A stretch of DNA of 64,000 bases from Buddleja alternifolia (Eukaryota; Streptophyta; Magnoliopsida; Lamiales; Scrophulariaceae): NCBI GenBank assembly GCA_019426215.1, contig CM033395.1:15862569-15926568 (forward strand). Direction: 5' to 3'. Both the position numbers and the translations under genes were made by a program. Under the pieces are notes generated by a model. It did not search any database, had not been told where the DNA came from, and saw only the letters and a list, made by a program, of their open reading frames with translations. Below, piece by piece: positions 46,092-58,200 of the stretch (position 1 is its first letter; every line of letters starts with the position of its first letter).

Positions 46092-46985
46092 TCAAAACCA
46101 TCTAAACCTAAAACAAGGAAAAATTGTATCCATCTTTGTGCTGCTTCTCACCATGTGTGGCATCTCTTCCATGCTCATCTCTGTTGTAATCTGGTCATCA
46201 CAAGCCAAATTAGCTAGCAAGTTCGTAACTTTATTTCCTTCCCGATATATATGTGAAAACCGAACCTCCATCTTTGATCTCAAAAGATAAATCTTTTGCA
46301 AAACATTTTGCATCTCCCATGCCCTTGGATCAGCCCATAAAATCATATGAATTATAACTTGGGCATCAATCTCCACCCACACTCTAGCGCATCCTAGATT
46401 GTGGCATATTTCAAGACCTCTATAAACACCAAAAAGTTCTGCAAAATTGTTCGTGGAGAGCCCATTGAATTCTGTGAATGCACGAATAATCAATCCTCTA
46501 TGGTCGCGAATAATACCTCCCGACCCAGCTGTCCCTGGATTTCCTCTTGAGGCCCCATCCGTATTCAACTTTACCCATCCTTGACTTGGCGGTAACCACT
46601 CCATTCGGATAGAGGATAAGGTAATCTTTTTTTTTTTTTTCCATTTAACTCTTAACCATCTAGCTAAAGTCTCATCACCCTTCCAATTTTTCGAAGTGAG
46701 AATACCATGTCTGTGGAGTAAACTAATGTAATGTTCCACCCGAAGCTGCACCCTCCTGAGGTTAAACCTTACCTCATCGTGTTTAACCTTATTTCGTTCC
46801 ATCCATGTAAACCAAGTGATCAAAACCAGTAAAATCCTTCGCACACTCCTTGGACCAGCCCCAATCCTCCAACTTTGCCACCATAACATAATAGTTGATG
46901 TATTTGCTAGAAACTTGTTTAAGCGTCTCATTCGACATACACAAGGAGCCATTTTTCCGAGGACACTAGTAGTTATCTCTTTCAA
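46092..46985 (-). pseudogene. LINE-derived RNase H domain (C-terminal part of a non-LTR retrotransposon ORF2)
   Basis: Open frame of 297 codons. Residues about 1-90 contain W-W-Q-S-W and W-F-T-W-M-E-R-N, the linker seen after the RT zinc-finger region in plant LINEs. From about 130 there is an RNase H fold (PF13456 type): V-K-L-N-T-D-G-A-S-R-G-N-P-G with first catalytic Asp (near 46560), G-G-I-I-R-D-H-R-G, N-N-F-A-E-L with catalytic Glu (near 46445), and V-W-V-E-I-D-A with Asp (near 46375). Then comes the H-I-Y-R-E-G-N-K-V-T-N-L-L-A-N segment (near 46230). All key acidic residues are present. No upstream RT or endonuclease is visible. It could be a 5'-truncated LINE or one of the many domesticated-looking RNase H-like genes of plants. 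Confidence 0.75.
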
Positions 46986-48732
46986 GTCAAGGAATCGTCC
47001 GAGCTACTCAAACCTTTTGGAGGCTTTGCAACCCAATTGGTTCCTCCATTGGATCACTCATCTCAAATATCACCATTTCACACACAAACTTGTTCAGTTA
47101 TGTTCGATTGTCTTATAATTTGTGAATGTGTTGATCTTGTTATTCTTATTAGAGGAATTTCGGATGTACTCTTTTTTGGGGCTTCGGTTCAGTAAATTAT
47201 ATGATATTTTAATTATAAAAAAAAAGCGTCTTATTCGAGAAGCACAAACATTGAAAAGTAAAAACTAAATTCTGAAGAAAAAAATGCAAAAACCGACCAT
47301 TTTTTTCATTTGACCATTTTACCCTTCTATTTATTAAGTCATAATTTTAAAGGCTTAAAATCTTGTCTGTTAGATAACAAAATTTCAACCGTTAAATCTC
47401 TTTAAACACAAAAAAAAATAAAAAATCTTAAATTAACTTAAACCAATTTTTCTTTTTCTTTTTTGTCTTTAGTGAAATGTTATCTTCCAACTCAAAAGTT
47501 GTTGTAAAATGCCACAAATGTGAAAAAAAATTGAAATTGAAATACAATTCAAGAGGGAGGTACCATAAGTTCAAATCTCTCAGGGGTTCACGGTGTTGGT
47601 CAAAGATCCGATGGGGGGGTGGCGAAGCGGTGGTCAGAACTTCGAGGGTAGGGGTTGGGGATGGTCACACGGTGGCAGTTTTGTAGAGGGGAGAGGGATG
47701 CACGGTGGCGAATCTGGGACATCGACGAAGGCGAATCTGGGTCGTGATTGGTGGTGGACTACTGTGGGGCTAAGCAAAGCACGGTGGCTATGGTGTTTGG
47801 TGGGGCCGAATGTTTCAGGCGGGTTGAAGAAGATGGAGTTGAAAGTAAAAAGAAAAGAAAATTAAAAAGAGAGGAAAAATACATGGTTTTAAAATTAAAA
47901 AATTAATAAAAAATATCATATTCTGAGTATTCTAATTTTTAATATTTATAAAAGTAATTGGATAAAAGATGCACATTTAAGAAACTTGTTTGTTTTTTTT
48001 TAACCTTCTTTTCTGGTTTATGAAATAACTTATGCTAATTATTTGTATATGGATATTATTATTACTATTAAGTATATTAATATTGATTATTATTGAATAT
48101 TATTTTTAATTAGTAAGTAATATTTCAGTATATATATATATATATATTTTAGCAGAATATTTTTCTTTTAATATTTTAGTTTTAGAATTATAAAAGGGCA
48201 AAAAAAGGTTCAATTATAGTGATAAAAGCCCTTCCACATGTACAAATAAAATAGCGGCATACAAGTCAATTTTCCTTACACTTTAATGTGAAAGGACGAC
48301 CAAAAACATCCAAAGTTGCACAACCCGCACGTGAAACGCACCCTCCGTTAGTTTCTAACGGAAGGGGTTTTTTGCACAGGGTTTAAGATTAATAGAGGTT
48401 TTTTTTTTTTTTTTTTGCTTAATGTTTTGGGTATTGAGCAATTTCAGACTAACACAGGGTAAAAAGTAATTAGCCCTTTTGTAAATATAAAAATTTCACA
48501 AACTTAGATGACAGGATGTATACAAATAAAATTATTAAAAAATAAGGCTAATTTAATGATGTGAATTTCATTTCCATGAACTAAACATAAAAAAAATTCC
48601 TGAACTATAGAGACGACCAAACACTATTATTTTTCCTTATTTTACAATATAACTTAAATACATGAACGAAGACATATGATAAACTTTTTATCAAAAAAAA
48701 TAGAAGACTTGATAAACTCAAAATTTTTATAA
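46986..48732. other. Unannotated region between the LINE fragment and a Helitron
   Basis: 47110-47230 ends in an A-run like a retroposed 3' tail. 47228-47292 is repeated at 51892-51962. Frames at 47477-47865 are G/W-rich (from GGTGG-rich sequence) with no known domain. 47880-48700 is AT-rich without features. Confidence 0.35.
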
Positions 48733-49382
48733 TCTATATATAATAAAATACAAAAGTTGAGCCTATCCAAATAAGCGCACACGTGGATAGCCTAAATGAA
48801 TTGAATTGTGCCACATAAGTAATTGTATAATTTTTTTCAATTGATCGTGGATAAATATAATTATCAAAATTTATCCAAAAGAATTAATTTTAAAAATTCA
48901 AAATAAGTTTGTTACAAACATAATTTGAAATTAAAACAAGGTTACCATTATAATTCAAATTCAAATAAAAATAACTTTTTTATATCCATTTGACTTATGC
49001 TAACAGTTATTAGTCATTCTTTAATAAGGAATTAATTAAATTTCCTAATCATGTATTATTATTTGTCTTAAATAAATAATAAGATCAAATACTCCTACAA
49101 ATAAATTTTCCAAAGATAACCAACAAAATTGAGTCAATTTTTCCGATAGTAGAAGTTATCTCTCATTTTATTTTTTACTACTTATTTTTTAAATATTATT
49201 AATAGTGTTATAATATTTTTTTAAAATGAAAGGCATGATTAGATACTCATATAAATAAATTATTCAATGATAATTATTAAAATTGTATTATTTTTTTAGA
49301 TTGAAAATAAATAAATAAAAAAAATTAAATATATTTTTTACATATCCAGTCTCCCGTGTTGTGGCACGGGTTTATATCTTAG
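48733..49382 (+). mobile_element. Non-autonomous Helitron, 650 bp
   Basis: The 5' end is TCTATATATAATAAAATAC preceded by A. The 3' end carries a hairpin CCCGTG-TTGTGG-CACGGG (49353-49370) followed 8 bases later by CTTAG and then T. This matches the 5'-TC, 3' hairpin plus CTRR, A/T insertion rule of Helitrons except for CTTAG instead of CTAG. No target duplication, as expected. It encodes nothing and must rely on a Rep-helicase in trans. Confidence 0.8.
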
Positions 49383-49440
49383 TTTGAACTTTGAAGTAAT
49401 TATGCAACCCCCTCTCCCGTTTACTTGCTGAAGTGTCTTA

Positions 49441-51889
49441 AACCATCTCCAGTGGACCATTTTACCTCTCCAATGGTGCTGTAAACCCAGCGCTAAAGTA
49501 GCGTTGGGCGGTATTCTTTTTTATTTTTTTTGTTTTCTTTGTTTTCATTTGAGTCCCGAAGTTTGTCATAGTAACAATTAGTACTATATAATTTGGTCCC
49601 TAAACTTTAAAAAGTTACAATTAGGTCCTAAGTTACCATTTTTTCCACTTAATTATATATAGACATACATATATGTGTATATATATATATATATATATTT
49701 TATACATAGTTTAATAATTATATATATATATATGCATATATCATCATCCGAATTTTATTCAAAATATTATCTCAATCTTATTCGTTGGATAGATTTCCTC
49801 GTCATCCTAGCCATTGGATTAGTTTTCTTATCATCTTAACCGTTCAATGGATATCAACATCATCCAAATCTTATCCAAAATATTATCTCCATATCAACTG
49901 TTGGATGGATTTCCTCCTCATCCTAACCACTGGATGAATTTCCTTATCATCTATTCTTATTTTATAAATAAATGGATTTAATGAATCGATTTCTTCATCA
50001 CTCTCCTCATTTACATTGTTTACAAATCACTTCTTTCTTCTCGTCTTCAAATTAGGCAAGAAATATAATTTCAAAATGAATTTCAATATTGGAGGTCCTT
50101 CTAATATCAATATTGAGAGTTCATCTTCCTCTCCATCTCCAACACCATCTCCTCCTTCTTATTCTTCTTATGGTGAATTCGATAATGAGTTATTCATGCA
50201 AAGTCTTGATCACGATGAAGCAGTGGCTCAACTTGTGCTGCAAAAAAATAATAGGATAATGGAGTATTATCAAAATAGTCTTCCCAATCAGTCTTCCCAT
50301 CGTTGTGGCTCTGTCCCAGGTCATAGAATGATCAATCGTGATCGTGAAGCAGCAAATCTTAATCTGGTTAATGATTATTTTAGCGCTAATCCACAATATA
50401 ATGATGAAATGTTTCGTCGACGATATCGAATGTCTCGAACTCTGTTCATTCGTATTGTTGATGCAATCAAAGATCATGATGAATATTTCCAACAACGGAG
50501 AGATGGTTTTGGTAGACTTGGATTATCAACTTTACAAAAAACGACAGTCGTGTTCTGAATGTTTGGCATATGGTGTAGCGGCAGATGCTACTGATGAGTA
50601 TGTTAAAATTGGTGAGTCAATGACAATTGAAAGCTTAAAGAGATTTTGCCGAGCTGTTGTTGAGATTTTCTCATAGCGATATCTTAGATCGCCTAATGCT
50701 AATGATATCGCAAGGTTACTTCACATTGGTCAGAATCGAGGTTTTCCTGGAATGTTGGGTAGTCTTGATTGTATGCATTGGAAGTGGAAAAATTGTCCCA
50801 CAGCCAGGGTCGGGCAATATGCAAGACATAGCGGATCACCAACTATCATTCTTGAAGCCATGGTTGATTATGATCTTTGGATATGACATGCGTATTTTGG
50901 TATGCCAGACACCAATCATGATATTAATGTGTTAGAATCATCGCATCTGTTTTCCAATCTCGCTCAAGGTATTGCTCCCCCAGCTCATTATGTTATTCAA
51001 GGAAAATAATACAATATGAGATATTATTTAGCTGATGGTATATATTCAAAATGGTCCACTCTAGTACAAAGTATTCAATAGCCACGTGGAAGAAATAAAC
51101 AACATTTTGCAAGGAAACAAGAGTCGTGTAGGAAAGACGTGGAGCGTGAGTTCGGAGTTCTACAATCAAGATTTGCAATTGTTGCAGGACCCATATATTT
51201 TTGGAGTAAAGATGTGTTACATGACATAATGACTGCGTGCATTATCATGCACAATATGATAATCGAGGATGAACGTGATCTCAATGCACCAATTAGTGAT
51301 GCGTTGGAAACACCAGCTCCAATGGTTGATCCACATCTCCGATTTCAGCAATTCCTTGGTCGATATAGACAAATCCAAGATAGAGATGCTCATATTGAAT
51401 TTCGTAATGCATTAATAGAGCATTTATGGGTGGAACTTGGTAATGCATAAGACAATAGTTATTGTAAAGTTCTTTTCAATCGTGTTGTATTATTGTTAAT
51501 TAATCAATATCATGTTTGTTTCGTATGCCTCTTTTTTATGAAAGTTTTGTTTTATGTAATATATAAGTTGTAAAACTCGATCTTTATATTATTGGGCAAT
51601 TTTTAATTTTATTTTACGAAATACTAAAATAGATTAATAAATTTTAATTATGTAATATTATTTATTATTATAAATGAGAAAAATATTTACTTGGATGAAT
51701 ATGTAATATAAACTTAAAATTGGGTGTATTTGTGAAATATGAGAAATAGTATAAATGAGGTGTAAAAATAATATTATTATAGTGAATAGTAATTTGGTGC
51801 AAAAGATAGTACAGTATATTGAAGTGAAAGTATTACTATAAAATAATACTGTGGCTGCTATAAAATAGTGCAATACGTTGGAGATGTCG
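49441..51889 (+). mobile_element. Decayed PIF/Harbinger element, about 2.45 kb, with transposase
   Basis: The ends share the inverted motif CATCTCCA: AACCATCTCCAGTGG at the left and, reversed, CGACATCTCCAACG at the right. The flanks TTA (left) and TGA (right) are one base off a TWA-type target duplication. It contains a Harbinger-type transposase pseudogene (50076-51450). Right subterminal sequence (51740-51889) is rich in short ATAGT/ATAATACT words. Its right end lies 331 bp before the start codon of the five-exon gene. Confidence 0.7.
50076..51450 (+). pseudogene. PIF/Harbinger-type transposase (plant transposon protein, DDE)
   Basis: The N-terminal frame (50076-50558) has a Ser/Pro-rich start, then R-D-R-E-A-A-N-L-N-L-V-N-D-Y-F and the F-R-R-R-Y-R-M-S-R-T-L-F helix pattern of the PF04827 family. 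A frameshift near 50550 is followed by L-A-Y-G-V-A-A-D-A-T-D-E-Y. The DDE core follows: G-S-L-D-C-M-H-W-K-W (first Asp at 50767-50769), V-D-Y-D-L-W (second, near 50863), Y-L-A-D-G-I-Y near 51030, and E-R-E-F-G-V-L-Q-S-R-F (51142 onward). In-frame stops: 50674-50676, 50884-50886, 51007-51009 and 51079-51081. The family excises DNA and inserts at TWA sites in the nucleus. This copy cannot work. Confidence 0.85.
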
Positions 51890-52051
51890 TGATTCGAGAA
51901 GCACAAACCCTGGAAAACTGGAAAGTAAAACTAAAATCTAGCAAAAGTAGAAATGCAAAAAAAAATATATATATAATGAAAATGGAGAATGATGGGGTCC
52001 AACTTTTACTTGCGCCATTGAACTGACGCGGTAGTCAGCGTAGTTGTCAAG

Positions 52052-52201
52052 GTAAACGAGATTACCTTCAAATTATGATTCTTTTCCTCTCTCTCAATTT
52101 TGAAGGGATCTTTTTATGTTTTCCCTCTGTAGTGTAATATCAAATCTGTTTCGACCTAATCTGGTCTCTAAGTTTTGGGATTTTAATATTCTTTCTTATA
52201 G
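52052..52201 (+). other. Possible intron in the 5' leader of the five-exon gene
   Basis: A plausible donor CAAG|GTAAACG and acceptor TTCTTATAG|AAGCTGCG flank this T-rich 150-bp segment just before the start codon. T-richness and splice sites suit a leader intron, but no transcript evidence is available here. Confidence 0.3.
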
Positions 52202-52220
52202 AAGCTGCGAGAGCTAGAAA

Positions 52221-55200
52221 ATGTCGGGTTCTGGAAACAAAGATCAAGAACAGAGGTATGGATTTTCTTATTTTATTTTTATCAATATTTTTATTGCATA
52301 TAGTTCCTTCTCTTTTGGAATTAATTTTTACCTTTGAGGGTTTACATCAGTTTGTGTTGTTTTTCATTCATTAATTTGAAGTTTTTGTTTCCCTTTGTTG
52401 CTTTTGATATAATGGGGTGGGAAGAAAGCTTCGTGGTCAGTCTTTGAGCATTGGGATCTCAGAATGAATGAATTTTTATTAAAATATTTGTCTTGTATGG
52501 CTAAGTGTTTTAAGAAAGGAGTTTAATGAGATGTAAGAGCTAAACTTCACAAATTGTTAAATCTTAATTGGATAAGTTAGCTATAATTTATGTGGGAGAA
52601 AGTAAGAGCTACTGATATTTATTTATGACAAAGTGCAATCCTTCTCATATTGTTTTCTTCACAGAGGATCATTATAAGATTTTGAAATGTAAATGAACAT
52701 CTTTTGACTTTTCTCAAATTAGTTTGTAGTCTATAAGATTTTGTTGGAGCTTATAAACTCTCCGCCTAGTATTTAAATTGGACATAATTTAACAACATAT
52801 ATCCAAGTTATAAACGTTTTTGAGGTGTTTTTTTCTCCCCAAGAATTGATCTAAGCTAAGTGCCTCCTAAGTTCCGACTTTATGCTCGAGTAAAAAGAAC
52901 TCAGCCCTTGACCATTAAATGTAGATACATGAGTTACCATATAAAGATGGAGGAGTTAATTACTATGCGCCAAAGGAAGGCTGACCAGGATCTGAACCGA
53001 TCAAAAAGGAGAGTTTTTGCTCAAGACATCAAATACATTCAAACTAGATAAAGGTGGAAGAAATGAATTTGACAGGTTGTTTTTTGATACTTTTGGTCAT
53101 GATATTTTCAGTGAAGGTTGAGATGGTGCTTGGCACGTCATTTTAAAGGGAGAGGTGCCTTCAGGGTGACACTTGTGGTGCATGACTGCCCTAAGCTTAG
53201 GCTTACAATTAATGGAAAATTTTCTTATGTAGGAACAACAAAATAGACTAGGATTGGCCATAACCTCTGCCCACTCCCTCTATCTATCTAATGAATAGGG
53301 CAGAGGTCATTGCTAACCCATTTACAAATTGAATCTCAAACTCATCAGCCCCCATAGGATTTCTTTCATGCCTTCTTCGTGCATAGTTTCAATTTTGTGC
53401 CTTATGCGTTGAGGAACTCACCAATCCATTTTGAGCTGAGCGATCTCAGGAGTATCACTCAGAATCAGTCGCATTTCAATGTATCCTTCTCCTCTTTGTA
53501 CCATGGGTACGTAACCTGTATTATGCTAGGAAATGCACTACTTCCCTCTGTCCAAAGAAATGCCCCCACTAAACCATATTTGAAAATACGGGAAATTTGT
53601 GTATTTTTTGACTTTTTGCTGCAGTAAACTCATAGTGAAAGGGAAATATGAGCGAATATTTGTAATTAATAGATAGAGAGCAACGGATTCAATGAAGAGG
53701 ATATTTAAACTAGTTGAAGAGTGAGCTTTTTTGAAGATTTCTGGGGTTTTGATTATCTTGAAGAAATCAATTAAAGAAAACAAACATTAAATTCTGGACT
53801 AATCTAAAAGTGGTTAGGTATGCCTATGATATATGCATTAGAACTTATCTTCTTTAACATCTCATGGCCAGATTTCCTCTCTTTCAGCTTTTGATGAGTA
53901 AATATGTCTCCATCTTCACTTACTCAAGCCGCTTGGGTCGTGGAACAAGGTCTAGTACATATTGTGGTTTTCATCCATTAGTAGCTTCAAAAAAGGTCCT
54001 TTTGATAGTTCAGTTAACTGTTCCCAAGACTCCTATATCTAAGCTCAGTTTCTCCATTTGTTTGTTGGATGCATGTTATAGAATGTTTTAGTTGTGTTTC
54101 CAATCTTCACCAAAGAGTTCTCCAAGTGGCTCATTAACTTGACATCTCTATCTAAAACAATAGAAGATGGAATTCCATGTAAACGAACTATTTCTTTAAA
54201 GAATAATTGAGCTACTTGATGTATGTGCGAATTTAGTCAAGTTATGAAATGAGGCATCTTTGAAAATCAATTCACAACCACAAACACTGAATCATGCCCC
54301 CGTCTTGGAAGTTCAAACGGAAATCCATGCTAAGATGAATCAAGGTGCATCCGATCATGGGAGAGAGCATTGAGGGGCAAATTTAAATGTTGATTAACTA
54401 CCAAAGAAACGATTAGAAGCCACTGAGGATATTTTGGGTGTAAAAGTCGCTTAAGAATGGGATTTGTACTTTAGAGTACATGAATTTCTGCACGAAGCTC
54501 AAACAAATTGATGCAGAAACTTATTCTGGGTATCTTCAAAATTCCTCGTTGGATCCGAGTTCTTGTTTTGTTTCAGTTCTTTATTTTGCTTTATAGTGTT
54601 TTTCCCTCTCTTACTTGTCTTCTTAGTGTTTTATTTTTTGCTTTGTTAAAGTTACTTAAGCGAGGATATTTCGGTCATTTTGCTGATCAGGAGAACAGAA
54701 GTCTTCTGTTCTCCGATGAATATTGTGAAGGGTTATATTTTGGGCAGTCATTGATACAATATTTCAGTTATTCTGTCACAGACTTCTTCAAGGAATCAAA
54801 TCCCTAGAAATCTTCAAGGCCCACTCTTCAATTAGTTTACCAATCTGTTCATCAATATTGCTGCTCCTTTCTATTAATTGCTGCTGTTTGCTCATACTTT
54901 CCCTTTTTCCGGCGAGTTTAGTGCATCACTATTGCCATCAAAAGTTAATCCCGCCTTGCAACCTTTTTCGATATATGGGGCGGAATTTGCTTCGACATGA
55001 AGACATCAAATGCACTAGAGAAGATAGAGTACCACCTCAAAAGTAGTGGTTGACAGATAGTGACGTCACATATTTACTTTCAACTAGAGGGGGAAAAAAT
55101 CTGTTTAGGTACAGGAGCCTTTTCTGGGTATCCCCGAAAAGGAAATAGGAGTTGAGACATAGGGATTAGAAGAGAATTGGCCTTGTTGGAGAATAATATG

Positions 55201-58200
55201 TGGATCATAAAGCCTTTACCGAGAATGAGAAAGTCCAGTCTGAATCAAAGGCAGGGGACAAGCCTATTGGCTCCTTATTCCTAGCGAGATTTTATTACCC
55301 TAGATACCAAGTCATTATGCATGTATGATAGGATTCCATACGTATGGATCTGATTCTAGTAGAGTTATTGGAGATTCCAATTAATGTACATCCAGTAAGA
55401 ATTAAACCCATAATTTCGCTGAAATTATAATTGTGATAGAAACTATGGGAGGGCAAGGGCAGATGACTCAGTCTGGTTTGCTTCTTTGCCCTAGTATAAA
55501 GTGAGCCTTATAACAGATACAACTCAAATCTTGGCAATTGATTGATCTGTATTAATGCAGTTTGTGTTGCCTTTGGAATCATAGAGTGATTTTTTAGTCA
55601 GGTCTAGGTTAATATCTACCCAAGGAGAAAGTTTGTGTAAATTTTATGTTGTCCAAATTTTAAGGTCATTGTAAAGTTGTTCCAGGTAGAGGTTTCACTA
55701 AATTTTGCCTTGTACCACCTATAAATTGGTGGTGTGAAATGACTGTGGAAATGGCATTGGACTACAGTCAATCTCTTTATTTTCCAGAAAAGTTAAAAAT
55801 TAGGAGAAATAAAATTATAGTTAGTGATATCACAGATTATTCAAAATTTTGTATGACTTGAACAAAAAATATGCCTTAAGTTCTTCTGCGTTTAATACAA
55901 TGGTTTTGAGCATACATTTGTATTGATTAGGGAAAACGACTCTAGATTGCATATCCTTTATCAGAATATATTAACCAAGATAATGCAGCTACAATCTTTG
56001 TGTTTACACTATTTGAGAGTGTCAAATAGGACATAAAGTCTTCAGCTTGCAGAAACCTTGATGTTGTAAATATATTCCAGTTTCAGTTGTATCATGTTAG
56101 ATCTTCACATTTCGTTTTTTCACCAAAGGAAACAGTATTTACATTAATTGTTTAAAGTGGACTTTTGTACTAATCAAAAACAGAGGGCCTGTTTGTTTGT
56201 GTTTTCAATCTCCTTTTTCCATTTTCATTTTTATTTGAAAATAAAAATACACACTTTACAATGTTTTTAACTGAAGATATTCTTATTTTCATTCCTATTT
56301 TTACGTTCTCAATAAATTTCAATCATTTCTTTAAAATTACATTTCACATCACTTATCTCACATTTTCTTTTTATCACTTTTCTCTCTCATCTCCTTTAAA
56401 TTTTTAAAACATTTCTCTCCCCTCTCCTTTAAATTTTTAAAACATCTCTCTTCCCTCTCCTTTAAATTTTTAAAACATCTCTTTCTCTGTTCTCACCACG
56501 TTTTTTCTTTACTCCTCCCCTTTAAATTTTTAAAACATTTATCTTTCTTCTCTCTCCTCACCTTTAAATTTTTAAAACATCATCAATATTCACTGTCAAA
56601 TCCAACTCTATCCATCTAATCATTACTTTTCAATCATTTCACTCATCACACTCACCAATTTCAACCATTTTCAAAAACACAACCAAACACACATACGTTT
56701 TTTACTTTTCTCACACAAAAATAAAAAACTCATTCCCCCATACATTTTAGAAAATGACTGTTGAAAATGAAATGAAAACACATCCAAACAGAGCCTAAAC
56801 ATTGTCTTAACATTTCATTTTCTCTGCTAGCTTATCTTATTTTTGCAACAGTTCTGATCCATTGAGGTAACATTATGTCAGGAAAAACTCTAGCACAAAA
56901 GATTCAAATGCAATGACAGTTGAATTTCTCCGAGCAAGGTTGTTATCTGAAAGATCTATCTCAAAAACAGCAAGACAACGAGCTGATGAGCTGGCCAAGA
57001 GGGTGAGTTTTGCACTATTTATTTTACTCTCTCTTGTCTTGTATCCTTTTGTATTTCAAACAAGATTTAAGAGATGTGGAAGCTTAAGAATGTATTCGAG
57101 TCAAAATCTCTAAAAACTGAGTTATTCTGGATCTGATTACTTGAATATATAGTGGCATTGACCATATAATTGAAAATGTGTTAGATGAACAAGATAAGCG
57201 AGTAATGTAAAATGTTATCTACCTCCTCCTTCTGTACTTCACCCCATTTAAAGAAATTGTATATCTATTGATTGTTATTCTCTGGAGTTCTCCAACTGTA
57301 CGATTTGGTGTTATGTGAATATGAATATGCATGCAGGTCTCAGAACTTGAAGAGCAGCTAAAGTTTGTATCTCTTCAGAGAAAGAAAGCTGAGAAGGCAA
57401 CAGCGGATGTTCTTGCAATTCTTGAGAACCATGGAATAAGTGATGTGTCGGAGGAATTTGATTCGTGTTCTGATCAGGAAGAGACCCCACGTGACTTTAG
57501 TACTCGTAATGGTTCAGTGACGGAAAAAGAAACTTTGACCAATATTAAATTAAGAAAAAATGAAATGGATGCATATTCTAGTTCTGAGATTGAATCCTCT
57601 CCATCAACTGGCAGAAGCTTGTCCTGGAAAAGTACTAAAGATTCTCATTATGCCCTTGAAAAGAAGAAATACATGGACTCGGTTAGGAGAAGAGCTAGTT
57701 TTCCTTCAAATAGTTCTTCAGCAAGAAAGGTTGGTAAATCATGTCGCAAGATAAGACACAGAGAATCTAGGTGGGTTTGTGTTCCTTGGACTTTGATCAG
57801 TTGTTTATTCTCCACGTGATTTAGTTTGGATGCTATAATTATAACAGAGTCCTGGGTTAATCTCTTCTGTTGTGATGTTAACCTTTCTCAATGGCGTGGA
57901 TAAAACATGAACTTACTCCTAAGAAACTCTTGAAGGTTATATATATATATATATATATATATGAACAGAACTGACGCTATCCAAGTGCCAACTGTTGCTT
58001 GGACATGGATATTTTAATGGCATTTAGTTTTGCCAAGTATAAAGCTATGTATGCATTTTATTAAATTTGAATAACTATATAGTTATTCATGTTTGTGAAA
58101 AAGAGTCCAAGATTTGCTTAAATAAGTTCGTTAATAGCCTAATTTATTCTACTTTTTTTATTCGAAATATATTTTTACATTTGTTATGTTACTTATAATT

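Larger units (their letters stand above)
52256..56881 (+). other. Intron 1 of the coiled-coil gene (4.6 kb)
   Basis: Donor AGAG|GTATGG and acceptor ATGTCAG|GAAAAA join a phase-2 codon (AG|G, Arg). It contains a minus-strand gypsy integrase fossil (about 53870-54480) and a MITE (56185-56795). The rest is T-rich with no recognised gene. Small frames at 52860-53051, 53379-53627 and 54508-54807 have no domain. Confidence 0.75.

Noticed and set aside
46921..47240. AAGCGTC(T)CATTCGA-like words at 46921 and 47224 as target duplication of a retroposon
   Set aside because: The left word lies inside a continuous LINE-type reading frame, so an insertion border there is unlikely.
47477..47865. G/W-rich plus frames
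   Set aside because: They come from GGTGG-rich sequence; no conserved domain or promoter is visible.
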